From the NCBI GenBank assembly GCA_030549335.1, contig CM060188.1, positions 46,837,696 to 46,901,695 of the forward strand: a stretch of DNA of 64,000 nucleotides. The letters are read 5' to 3'. This document shows positions 44,478-54,512 of the stretch, piece by piece. How positions within the stretch are numbered: the stretch's first letter is position 1; each line of letters begins with the position of its first letter. The notes beneath the pieces were generated by a model that was given only the letters and a program-made list of their open reading frames with translations, was not told the origin of the DNA and ran no database searches. A program made the translations under genes and the position numbers. The stretch comes from Pontederia crassipes. Lineage: Eukaryota > Streptophyta > Magnoliopsida > Commelinales > Pontederiaceae.

Positions 44478-44945
44478 CCTCAAGAATTTTATCAGCAAAG
44501 ATCTTGTTAATTGAAACATAAGCCCACCAGAGGCTCCTATTGAATCGGCCACCAAGATCAGGGAACAGAGGAAGCATATAATGGAAGAGCGACCACAACT
44601 GCTGCTTGCAAAAGCCATGGTAGAACCGAGTGAGCAAATCTGGAGGGAGGAAAGCATGAACTTACTTGAAGGTTTCCAGCAAAATCTATGAGACCCGATC
44701 CTGTTTGGAGACATGAATCGCATCACCGAGGCAGCCCACGTAGACGAATTCCATATCCGCATGCACGCATATACTATCCTTAGGCTGCAGAAGAGAAAGT
44801 CATGGTCCCAGGTGAAAGTCCAGCCGCCATCATCTGGACTGCGGTCCCGGGGGGTTGAGGACCGTCCGACGATGCATTGCAAGCGTCATCATCGGAGTCG
44901 TCCAGGTCAGGAACGATGCCGGGCACCTTGACGACCAGGGGGATC
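44478..44945 (-). pseudogene. Class II trehalose-6-phosphate synthase gene fragment
   Basis: On the minus strand, VPGIVPDLDDSDDDA starts near 44940, then GGWTFTWDHDF, then after frame changes EFVYVGCLGDAIHV. The fragment ends with LLTRFYHGFCKQQLWSLFHY, MLPLFPDLGGRFNRSLWWAY and VSINKIFADKILEVIN. This is the order and spacing of the N-terminal part of plant class II TPS proteins (GT20 domain). Two stops and at least two shifts disable it, and the similarity ends abruptly after LEVIN. It lies close to, and in the same direction as, the 5' end of the inner Helitron, which suggests capture. The identity is secure and the mechanism is inferred. Confidence 0.88.
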
Positions 44946-45089
44946 TCGCGATAGATAAAGCAAACAAATAGCATTCTCTGGCTCGAGAACTGTGACATAA
45001 GATCCCCGAATGCAAATCTCGCATTGCGATAATAACAAATGTTTGCTGTAATTGATGACAATCGAGTTGCATTACTTCTTCATACCGCG

Positions 45090-45450
45090 AGCGTCGTAGA
45101 GCAGACTCAGAGCTTGTGGAGACCTTCCGTGGAGGAGTAGAGGAATTGGACGAATGTGAAGATCGCTTTGCTGGGACGCCGAGGACGAGATCGACGAAGA
45201 AGCTGATCGGGGGCGCAAGCAGCGTCAGGGACTTGAAGAGATGAGGCCGAGGAGCATCGCCCAGATGTAGATGGCCTTGGCGGACGGCGAGGGGGCGAAT
45301 GGGAAGCAGATGAGGCGGATGTGCGGAGTGATGAAGATGAGATTGCCGACAAAGAATTGGAAGGGATCGAATATGAAAAGTTGCCAGTTAAAAAAAGTGG
45401 TGCATTCCTTCGGACATATAAGTGTGCAAAGATTTAAGTAATGCATTCGG
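45090..45450 (-). pseudogene. Unidentified gene fragment near the inner Helitron 5' end
   Basis: This is a GC-rich block. On the minus strand it reads hydrophobic text in shifting frames, such as FFVGNLIFITPHIRLICFPF, AIYIWAMLLGLI and LFKSLTLLAPPISFFVDLVL with AIFTFVQFLYSSTEGLHKL. This suggests part of a small membrane protein, but I cannot name a family. Composition and frames set it apart from the AT-rich surroundings. Confidence 0.4.
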
Positions 45451-45551
45451 GAAAAAAATTAGAAAAAAGAAAAAAAAAAGCTAAATAGCAAAGGTGTGAT
45501 TATAAGAGTTTGAAACTGTCCTTTGTTGACGAGCTTTATATAAATATAAGA

Positions 45552-45880
45552 TTACGATATAATCAACTATATCCTAATGTTACCATATCTAAACAAAACT
45601 ATATTCTAATATTACTGTTAGTAAAAATTAATTATAAATAAAATTATTTAAAAGGTAAACAGTGGAATGCCTCATGGCATCTCCACAAATTTTTGAAAAA
45701 AATAATTGAATAATAATAATAGAGTTTAAAAAAACAGAATTTAATCAAACATAAATAATATAAATTATCCTAATATTACGTTATAATCAACTATATCTAA
45801 CTATATCCTAATGTTACCGTATCTAAACAAAACTATATCCTAATATTACTGTTAGTATAAATTAATTATAAATAAAATTA
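45552..45880 (+). repeat. Right part of the 234-bp tandem array
   Basis: It resumes at TTACGATATAATCAACTATA, 97 bp before the next unit start (TAAAAGGTAAACAGTGGAA at 45649). The following unit runs to about 45880 and then dissolves into irregular TCCTAATATT repeats to about 46150. Confidence 0.88.
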
Positions 45881-46425
45881 TATCCTAATATGGCGCCTAA
45901 TATTACGGTATGTCAAGAAATGTGCATCCTAATATTTAAATCCTAATTTGTTTCACTGCATCCTAAGATTAATATTATATATCCTAATATTGCATATTTA
46001 ACTATGCTAATATTAATTTATTCTATATAAATTGATGATTATCCTGATTTATTTAAAGTTTGAATCTTAATCATAATCCTAAAAAGTCGGGTATCCTAAT
46101 ATTGAGTCCTAATATTGCATAAAATATTACCTCTATTCTAATATTAATATGTATCTTAAAAAGACTCCTACATAAAATCTAATAGCTTTTATGATATTAC
46201 ATGTCTCCACATCCAGGGAAGGAATTAAAAAATTCAATCCTTTTAACATAAATTTTCAAAGATTTCGTATGTTTTTAGAATTAAAAAATTAAATGACTAC
46301 AAATAATTTAAAACAAAGCATAATTAAAATTAATTTGAGTAGAAGTAGAATTTTCTGATATGTAAAAGGATTTTTGTTGAGTAAATCTAATGATATTATT
46401 ATTTTTGAATCTATTTATAGAAAAT

Positions 46426-46586
46426 ACAACAACAACAACAAAGCCTTATCCCACTAGGTGGGGTCGGCTACATGGATTGATTTATGTTCATAAGATTCGA
46501 CAGAATTTTATGCTGGCTGTCGGGGCCTAACACAACCCTCCTCCTTTATCCGAGCTTGGGACCGGGTATAAAATATAGGCGGAGTT
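46426..46586 (-). mobile_element. Au-type SINE, 5' truncated
   Basis: On the minus strand it ends GGGATAAGGCTTTGTTGTTG plus further TTG repeats. Upstream it reads CCCGGTCCCAAGCTCGGATA and GGCCCCGACAGCCAGCAT, the conserved body of the plant Au SINE. It is flanked by 18-bp direct repeats AATCTATTTATAGAAAAT (46408-46425) and the same with one change (46587-46604). The tRNA-like head with Pol III boxes is missing. Confidence 0.9.
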
Positions 46587-46699
46587 AATCTATTTACAGA
46601 AAATAAAAATAAAAATTATAAAAAAAGTTTGTTAAATTAGACAATAAATTTTCTGATATTATTATTATTATTATTATTATTATACAATAAAATTAGACA

Positions 46700-47640
46700 A
46701 TAAATTTTGTATGAGTAAATCTAATCATATTATTATTTTCATATTTATTTATAGAAAATGAAAATATCTTATAATAAAGTTTGTTAAATTAGGTAGCCAC
46801 ATTTCTGAAAAAAAGTATTAAATTTAAAAGGTATACATAATTTGATTAGGATTATAATTTTCAGATTTGCAAAAATAAAATATTAACAATAATCTTTTAT
46901 ATAACCAATAATAATGGAATTTCATATTAAAATTAATAAAATTATTGAGTAGAAGAAGGAGACTTAGTAGGTTCAAACGAGAAAAAAATAATTCAGAATA
47001 AAATATAAACATAAAGTTAAGTTATTATTATTTTCATATTTGGAAAATAACATTTGTAAGATCAAATTAAAAAAGTGAGTAAATTTTAAAAGTAAATATA
47101 ATCTGATTATGAGCAAGAAATTTTGTATGAGTAAATCTAATCATATTATTATTTTCAGATTTATCTATAGAAAATGAAAATATCTTATAATTTGATTAGG
47201 AGTATAATTTTCATATTCGCATAAATAAAAGATTAATATTTTTTATATAACCGAATAATAATGAAGTTTCATATGAAAATTAATTAAATTAATTGAATAG
47301 AAGTAGGATACTATAAAAATAAAGTTACTTTATTCTTATTTTCATGTTTAGAAAATAACATTTGTAAGATCACAATAGAAAAACGAGTAAATTTAAAAAG
47401 TAAGTATAATCTGATTACGAGCAAGAAATTTTGTATGAGTAAATCTAATCATATTATTACTAGATTTATTTATAGAAAATGAGAATATATTATAATAAAG
47501 TTTGTTAATAAAAAGGTAAATATAATTTGATTACGAGCACATTTTTCAGATTTCCAAAAATAAAAGATTATTAATAATTTTTTATATAACTCAATAATAT
47601 ATGTTCAAAATAAATGAAAATTCATGTGAAAAAGTCTTAA
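46700..47640. repeat. AT-rich tandem repeat, unit about 320-400 bp
   Basis: The block TTTTGTATGAGTAAATCTAA followed by TCATATTATTA and TTTATAGAAAATGA occurs near 46707, 47112 and 47430. Between copies GAAAATAACATTTGTAAGATC and ATATAACC(A/G)AATAATAATG recur. No coding capacity. It lies in the body of the outer Helitron. Confidence 0.75.
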
Positions 47641-48116
47641 TAGGTTCGAATTGATAAAAAAGAACGAATTCAATAAATATAAAACAACATTAAAAAATTG
47701 AATTGAAGAAATAATTAGACGCGAGCTTCCATATATGTAAGTAATAATTCAACTTATAATTAAAATATGTTAAATATTAACAATTTTATTAATCTTTTTA
47801 AGCGATGATGTAGAGACATGTATAATGATCACGTGCATGCTAAACTATTCCGTATTATCATGCTAATGCATACTGTTTTTAATATATATAAATTGTTAGT
47901 CAATTATATATTTTATTTGATGAATAGGAGATCGCATTCAAGAACACATGGAATTTCAAATGGAAAATGAACTTGCAGGTGTTAAAACAATTAATCAACC
48001 TAAAATTAATTATGTAATAATGGTATGCATGATATAATAGTATGCTACTACAATATTAATTCTAATTTAATATATGTATATAAATGTAATAATTTTTTTC
48101 TTTATGACAAAGTACT

Positions 48117-49040
48117 GAGATATGGGAGATTCAAATCATAAATGCGACAAATGTGGAGCATATTTTTTGTATGAGCAACGAATTAAAATACATTATAAAC
48201 CTAAAAGGTCGGAATTTTCTTTATATTGTTGTCATGAAAAGATAATCTTATCGATTCTCAAGGAGCCGCATCAAGTTTTTTATTAAGTTAAAAAATATCT
48301 ATTTAAGTTATATCACCATTAGATGCATATGAAAAAATTCAATTAATAAATAACATTGCAAATGCCTAAAAAATGATCACTTTTGAGAAAATATTAGAAG
48401 CGACAACTCTATATTTTTATTTACTTCAATGGATGAAATCAATTTATCAACAACTTCAGAAGTATTTGCTTTGATAGTGGGAGATTTCGAACTTTCTAGA
48501 AGTGATAGTGATATTATTGTTCAAACAAAATTTACACAATTATAAAGGATAAATGCGCTAAAGGTTGCTTATTTAAGTGTACAATATCGGTTGCTTTGTC
48601 CATATGCTTATAAGGAAGATATTTCATTAAATAAAAAAAATACTTCAACTAAATGAAGACAATATAAGAATATTTTTCTTAAAAATTTTAAGAAAGGAAT
48701 GATGAAATATCATTAATTGTATTATCAAGAGGATTATTTCAACATCTTTTTATTGAAGCTTCTCAACTGAAATACCAAAAAATAATTAAGGGCACCATTA
48801 AAGTTCGATCAACGATATTCATCCTAAGAATGACATTAATTTCATATGATACAAGAGTACCGTTCAAAATTCAGTGTAGACAATTTTCAATGATATATAT
48901 TTTTAATGACCATTAATAAAAACCAAGATCAATAATTATTTTGTGATATTCTTTGTTAAGAAACTCAATATTTTCACACAGATAATTTTATAGCTCTTTC
49001 ACATGTAGCAAGTAGATAATGCCTCAAAAATTTTAGTTTA
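48117..49040 (+). pseudogene. Helitron Rep/helicase relic
   Basis: The first part, MGDSNHKCDKCGAYFLYEQR near 48125 followed by FSLYCCHEK and LKEPHQVFY, matches the N-terminal zinc-finger-like start of plant RepHel proteins (the CxxCGAxxWxxER block and the KxPPxL block). The last part, near 48835-49035, reads DTRVPFKIQCRQFSMIYIF then a decayed SHGQLYVALSR block, which is the helicase C-terminus. The Rep nuclease core and most helicase motifs are missing, so about 90 percent of the protein is deleted. Its strand fits the outer Helitron termini. Confidence 0.7.
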
Positions 49041-49054
49041 TGATGATCAGGTAA

Positions 49055-49373
49055 TAGGGGTGAGCAAAATCGGATTTACGTCATCTTGATCTCAATCTGG
49101 TTTGCCCTAGTGTCCCGATTAAACTAGAACAAAAATGAGAAAATCCTCGATTATCCCAGTTTGATCATAAAAAATAAAACAATAAAGATATATACATATA
49201 TAATAAAATATAAAATTTAATTAAAATAAGCATAATTATAATATTTTAAATATTTTAATATGAATTAATATATTTAATAAGATCGGGATGCAGTTCGAGC
49301 TTTTATAATTCGGATCCAGTCCCGACCCGAGAAATTTGAGTCGGTGCGATCGTCCCAGCCCATGCTCACCCTA
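49055..49373. mobile_element. hAT-like non-autonomous element
   Basis: Ends TAGGGGTGAGCA and TGCTCACCCTA are inverted with a one-base length difference. The flanks TCAGGTAA (49047-49054) and TTAAGTAA (49374-49381) agree at 6 of 8 positions, fitting an old 8-bp hAT duplication. The 319-bp body is non-coding, with CCCGACCCGA-type text near its right end. Confidence 0.75.
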
Positions 49374-49567
49374 TTAAGTAACAAATAGAATAAAAAATGT
49401 AGTTTATAAAAAAAGTATTTCTAAATATGATGCAAAGGTATAACAATGTTCAATTTCTTTAATATACATTGATACTAAATAATAATGTCACAAATTTAAT
49501 TTATTACCTTTTTAATTATATTTAAAAAATTTGTAAGATCCGTACATCGCACGAGTTCTTAGACTAG

Positions 49568-50125
49568 TAATATATTAATTGTGATATATATTCACAATTA
49601 ATATACATAATATTATTTTAATAAAATCCGGTCCAATTCGATTGAACCCGTTCGGACTGATCCAATCACGACCCAGTAAGACGCCCGATTCAATTACCGA
49701 CCCGGTTATGAAAACATTGCAAATAAGATGCGCTCGTTGAGGCCTGAGCCGAGAATGATCACGAACTCTTCGCCCCCGCAAGCTACTGCCGTCGACGGTT
49801 AAAGGCCAGACGATCGCCCGTCTCCAAGAGAAATCGCGCCACCGTCGGGGAGCCGTCAATGGGGATGGGGCAAGGGGACGGATGAGAACTGGGGTCGTGC
49901 GTCTCTCTCAGCAAAATATGGGCCTTTTCATTTGTCGACGACGAAAAGCCAATGAAAAATATGGCCCATTCTCAACGAAAACAAAATATGGGCCTTTTGA
50001 TTTTCCAATGAAAAATATGGGCATTTGTCAGCTTCCGCAGCTGGCATTCGAAGAGGAAGTAGAGACAGAATTGAAACGCTTGTCAAGTACACGCCATGTC
50101 TCATCTCCTCGAGCTTCTCTGCCCG
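49568..50125. other. Unassigned sequence between outer Helitron and Galadriel-like element
   Basis: A GC-richer stretch at 49620-49880 gives a 94-codon minus-strand frame without recognisable motifs. At 49915-50025 the text CAATGAAAAATATGG occurs twice and AAAATATGGGC three times. Nothing else was seen. Confidence 0.4.
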
Positions 50126-50625
50126 TGTCACGTGGTCGTTTTTCGCTCGACCGACCCGTGCGGCGCCTAGACGTGCCCAACGTCTAGGCAAGCTCTTTTG
50201 AGCGCTTTGCGGAAGCTTGCTTATGCCACTTTTTATATGCCACAACTTTTGGGACGCACGGTCCCGAGCGGACACTTCTTCGGTGGAGGCGTTTGTGAAC
50301 AAACGGGCACCTCGGCGTAACGCTCGATCGCTTGGGACGTTTTGGGACGCTCTTTTGTGGGTTGCCACCCCACGCTTGAGGCACGGTGCTAGATTTAGGG
50401 AAGCTTGAAATCTTTGTTGAGTAAATAGGAATGATTACAACGCTTCGGGGGAGGAATAGCAGTCTCCCCTACTATACCACCGTTTCGGGTGGTAGAATTG
50501 CGACGTGTGATGTGGAGGACCATCTCCGGGGGTGCACTTTTCTGGAGTGCAAATTACAAAACTGCCACCATCACATTTAGAAAATAAACTAAGTACAAAA
50601 GTGAGTTGAAAAGGAAAATACATAG

Positions 50626-52334
50626 TGATGCATGCAAAATACAACATATTTTAGTTAATTATTTTAATTAAATTTTCTATAATTTGATCATGGCATGCAT
50701 CATTTTTAGTCACTTTTAATCATAATTCCGAATTTATCAATTTTAATTATTAAAATCGCTGAATATTTTAATTGTGGATGGATTAACTATATTTTGATAA
50801 TTATTTGCAGGAAAATTCAAATCTCGGCCGAAATTCAAAGAAATTCCTTACGGCCGAGATTTGGCTTTACACCCAAGTCGTTACGGCCGAGATTCAAAAG
50901 GAGTAACAAGATTTAATTCTTTGTTACGGCTAACATTTGAAGGCGTAAAGATAAATGTTTGTATCTTTTGGGCGTAATGGCATGAAGATAAGATGTTACG
51001 GCCGAAATTTGGAGGGCGTAATGGCATGAAGATGAAGGGCGTAACAAGATAAAAATGAGTTTATCTTTGGGCGTAACAAGATATATGAAGGCGTAAAGAT
51101 AAAAGGATTTTTATCTTTTGGGAGTAATGGAAAGGAGTAAAGAAAAATAATTTCCTTACGGCCGAGACTCTAAGGGAGTAAAAGATAAATGATTTTATCT
51201 TTGGGCGTAATGATAAAAGGATTTATCTTTGGCCGAGTTTATCTTATAATTTTAAAGTTAACCGTACGATGTTACGGCCGAGATCAAATTGAAGGCCGTC
51301 CGCACCCTATAAATACGTGAAAGAATCCATCGTTTCAATGGGTGCTCTGAAGTTCAGGTTTCTTCCACGGCGAGTCGTGAGCTCTGCAGGCTACGACCAA
51401 GAGGAGAGAGGTGCGACGGCTGGAAGTTGTTCGTGACCCTGATCAAGTCCGAGAGGCTGCCCGACTGTCTGCCCAATTCGAGAGCTCTACTTCTATTTTG
51501 GGTGTAATTCTTTCGATTATTATTGTTATTTTGTTATTATCTCTCCAGAATTTCTAGGATGAACTCCATGTTTTTAAGATTATTATTTTAGGAGATTATT
51601 AATTGAAGGAAAATGTTTGGATCCTACTTTATTTGTTTTAATATTTTCTGATCAATTATTAATTGTGTTTAATGCTTTTATATTAGTTAATTAAATTTCT
51701 GAATTAGGCTATACTAGTTTGTGGAGTGTTTAATTTCAGAATTTATTATACTAATTATAATTGATTTTATTTAGAATTAATAATTGACATAAATTTGATA
51801 ACTAGTGTGTGGAGAATCAAGTTTGTGTGGTCTATTAATCTATACCAGTTTGTGGAGTGATTAATAGTCTAGAGAATCCAATTTAATGCATCTTAATTTT
51901 AATACGATTTTGGGGGTACCAGTCGTGGAGACTTCAATTCTTATTAAATTAAGATAGTTCTATATGATTAAATTGAGGGATGCCAGTCATGGAGACCACA
52001 AGTTAATCATGTTAGATTACTTTAGGGAGAATCTAATCCATCTTTAAAGATTAAATTTATCTTTTATGGTTCAAATATTTATCATGATCTATTTTCATCC
52101 TAAGGCCTAACTTCAACACCATTTTCTTATCATTATCTTATTTTCTTTAATTTATTTTATAAAACTCTTTTTTTTCCAAAATTCCATGTTTATCCTCTCT
52201 TATTAATTTATAAATTCAGATATTGAATTAATAATATTCCTCGTGGGTTCGACACTCTTACTCCTTTTTACTATATTACTTGAGCGACTAGTGCACTTGC
52301 TAGCAAATTTTATTGTTACAAATACAACGCATCA
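50626..52334 (+). mobile_element. Solo LTR A (Athila/Tat-like family), 1709 bp
   Basis: It runs from TGATGCATGC to AACGCATCA and is flanked by a perfect CATAG duplication (50621-50625 and 52335-52339) inside the LTR of the Galadriel-like element. The 3' part carries CTCGTGGGTTCGACACTC and TTGAGCGACTAGTGCACTTG, typical of Athila/Tat LTRs. It holds a cluster of TTACGGCCGAGAT and GGCGTAA motifs (50840-51290), a TATA box at 51307-51315 and a ladder of five CAGTTTGTGGAGT-like motifs (51715-51990). No internal domain. Confidence 0.88.
51307..51315 (+). promoter_or_regulatory. TATA box of solo LTR A
   Basis: CTATAAATA directly follows the TTACGGCCG motif cluster. The same box, inverted, occurs at 61397-61405 in solo LTR B, so the arrangement is conserved in the family. 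Transcription would start about 30 bp to the right. Confidence 0.7.
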
Positions 52335-52451
52335 CATAGTAAGATAACTCGACGTGCCCCGGGGAGAAGCCCCCGGGATATTCTCCCCCACTCAAGTCAG
52401 CGACGTCCCTGGAGCTGCGGCTTGGAATTCTTCAATCTTCTACTTGAACTG

Positions 52452-52916
52452 TCACAAGTCTTCGGTTGTCTCCCAACTTGTGTCGGCGTCCAGTCTTCCG
52501 CTCCATCGAACAATATACTCTTTCTTCCGATTCTTCGTGCGGACGGCGAGTACTTCTTCAACTTGATCAGTAAACTGCTGACGGATGACCGGCGGGGCGC
52601 GATCTGAAACCCCACGTCCGGGATCTTTAGTGTCTTCAATGAAAGGCTTGAGCAGGCTGACATGTAAGACGGGGTGTTGTTGCATCTGAGGCGGGAGCTC
52701 CAACTTGTAGGCCACCTTGCCTACCTTCTTTAGGATCTTGAAGGGGCCCTCGTAACGGCTAACGAGACCCTTGTGCAGATTCTTCCCACTTAGCCGAAGA
52801 TGTTGGACCAGCTTCACCAGGACCAAGTCTTCGACTTCAAAGTTGACGTCCCGTCGGGCGGTGTCCGCCCACTTCTTCATGCGCTTCGATGCCTTGTGCA
52901 AACATACTTTCGCCAT
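52452..52916 (-). pseudogene. Galadriel-like element: integrase C-terminus and chromodomain
   Basis: The frame reads RRDVNFEVEDLVLVKL, then YEGPFKILKKVGKVAYKLEL and HPVLHVSLLKPF (the GPF/Y integrase module). It ends with a chromodomain, EEVLAVRTKNRKKEYIVRWS then GRLDADTSWETTEDL. A frameshift near 52916-53007 separates it from the integrase core. Confidence 0.88.
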
Positions 52917-53006
52917 GTCGTTCTGCTCATGTCATTCCCTCGTCATGCGGTGAGCGGCGGGAACTTTACCACCATAAGAAGTGGCGACGGCCTGGGGCGT
53001 CAGAGG

Positions 53007-54425
53007 TTACTGCCCCATCACTATCTCGAAGGGACTCCGATTGGTCGACTCGCTTCGTTGCAGGTTGTAGGAGAATTGCGTCATGTCGAGTAGCTTCGCC
53101 CAGTCCTTCTGATTGGCACTTACATAGTGCCGCAAGTAGATCTCTAGGATACAATTCACCCTCTCAGTTTGGCCGTCGGTTTGAGGATGAAGTGATGTCG
53201 AGAAATGCAGGTTGGAGCCCATCATCTTGAACAATTCCAACGAATCGCCCATCCCGATCGCTGACGATACTTTGTGGTAGGCCCCAATACTTCACTACAT
53301 GCTTCATGAATAACTCCGCAACTTCAGTAGCAGGACAACTTGCGGAGTCGGCGACGAAGATGACATACTTGGAGAACCGATCGATGACCACCATGATGGT
53401 ACCTGCCCCTTCAGACTTGGGCAGGCCCGTGATGAAGTCCATGGAGACATCCTTCCATGGATGCTCTGGGATAGGCAGGGGTTCCAGAAGTCCGCTGGAC
53501 GCTTGATTGAGATTCTTGTCTTGCTGACAAATAAGACATGTCTTCACGAAGGCTTCAATGTCGTCCTCCATCCTTGGCCAGAAGTAGTTGTCTTCGATGA
53601 GTGCCAAAGTGCGGCGGATGCCCGGATGTCCCGCCCACTTGGAGTCATGGCACTCTTGCATGATAGTGCGTCGTAAGTTGTCGAAGAGTGGAACGTATAT
53701 GCGACGTTCCTTGGTGAAGATCAGTCCATCTTCCACCCAAAAGCGGCGTGTCTTGCCCTCCTTCGCCTGCTCGAACAAGTTCTTTGCCGTGTGATCTGAC
53801 TCCAATCCCTTCTTGATCCTCTCGATGAGGTCGGCCTGAGAGGAGCTCATGACTGCCAATTCCGCGCGTCGGCTGAGGACGTCGGCAACGACATTCGTCT
53901 TGCCAGGTTTGTACTCCAGGACATAGTCAAATTCTGCCATGAAATCTTGCCATCTTGCTTGCTTCGGCGAGAGCTTCTTCTGTGTCTCGAAGTAACTTGT
54001 CGCGACGTTGTCCGCCTTGATGTGAAATCGCGACCCGAGAAGGTAGTGCCGCCATGTTCTAAGGAAGTGAATCACCGCGGTCATCTCCTTCTCCTGAACG
54101 GCGTAGCGCCGCTCCGTGTCGTTGAGTTTGCGACTCTCGAACGCCACGGGATGCCCCTCCTGCATAAGAACTTCTCCAATGGCATAGTCAGAAGCATCTG
54201 TCTGTACCTCGTAGGACTTGGTGTGGTCTGGCAGGACGAGCACCGGTTCCTCTGTCATGGCCCTCTTGAGGGTGTCGAACGCTTCCTGGCATGTCGGCGT
54301 CCACTCCCACTTCACATTCTTCCAGAGGAGATTCGTCAAAGGGGTCGTCACATGTGAATACCCCTTGACGAACTGCCTATAGTAGTTCGTCAGGCCAAGG
54401 AACGAACGCATGTCGGGAACGCAAA
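53007..54425 (-). pseudogene. Galadriel-like element: RT tail, RNase H, integrase
   Basis: The frame from 54411 starts at MRSFLGLTNYYRQFVKGYSH, the RT thumb, directly behind text that belongs before the RT. The palm with YxDD is gone. RNase H follows (QTDASDYAIGEVLMQEG; DADALSRR-like VADVLSRR), then integrase with its zinc region (HPGIRRTLALIEDNYFWPRM, CLICQQDK), MDFITGLP and SIVSDRDGRF. A frameshift near 53245 moves the last part ([14 protein letters not shown] with the catalytic E) into the frame 53007-53252. The RT deletion makes the element dependent on others. Confidence 0.9.
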
Positions 54426-54512
54426 ATCCTCAAGGGTTTCAAGGACTTTGGGAGGTGTTGGAGTGGAGAGCCCCGTATCTTCCAAGATGGCGGTCGCCAG
54501 GAAGGTGTGCTT

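Larger units (their letters stand above)
18109..45551 (-). mobile_element. Inner minus-strand Helitron of about 27.4 kb (with nested insertions)
   Basis: On the minus strand the 3' end is CTAG (18109-18112), preceded by TTAGTTGC and a perfect 6-bp stem ATCGCG-CAACA-CGCGAT, then host T. The 5' end at 45551 reads TCTTATATTTATATAAAG, preceded by host A. The host array unit cut at 18108 continues in phase at 45552: 131 + 97 = 228 bp, against 233-234 bp for whole units. Only two bases differ from the expected junction. No Rep/helicase of its own was found, so it would be non-autonomous. It contains gene fragments and many nested transposons. An alternative would be two independent insertions in the same unit, which is less economical. 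Confidence 0.68.
17495..49567 (+). mobile_element. Outer Helitron, split by a later Helitron and other insertions
   Basis: The 5' end is an A followed by TCTATCTATATATATTTAAA at 17495, of the plant Helitron type. The 3' end is CTAG at 49564-49567 followed by T, preceded by a short hairpin (CGTAC ATC GCACG, one mismatch) at 49541-49553. No target duplication is expected and none is seen. A Rep/helicase relic lies on the same strand at 48117-49040. A tandem array near the 5' end is cut by the insertion at 18109-45551. Without that insertion the element would be about 4.6 kb, including a SINE and a hAT-like insertion. The coding strand agrees with both termini, which is the main support. Confidence 0.72.
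50126..52380 (-). repeat. 3' LTR of the Galadriel-like element, split by solo LTR A
   Basis: The plus-strand text begins TGTCACGTGG at 50126 and ends GAAGCCCCCGGGATA at 52380. It is interrupted at 50626-52339. The remaining 541 bp match the right LTR. It contains the hairpin GCCTAGACGT-GCCCA-ACGTCTAGGC at 50164-50188. Confidence 0.9.

Noticed and set aside
49575..49859. 94-codon minus-strand frame next to the outer Helitron end
   Set aside because: No motif, no splice context, and equally open frames nearby.
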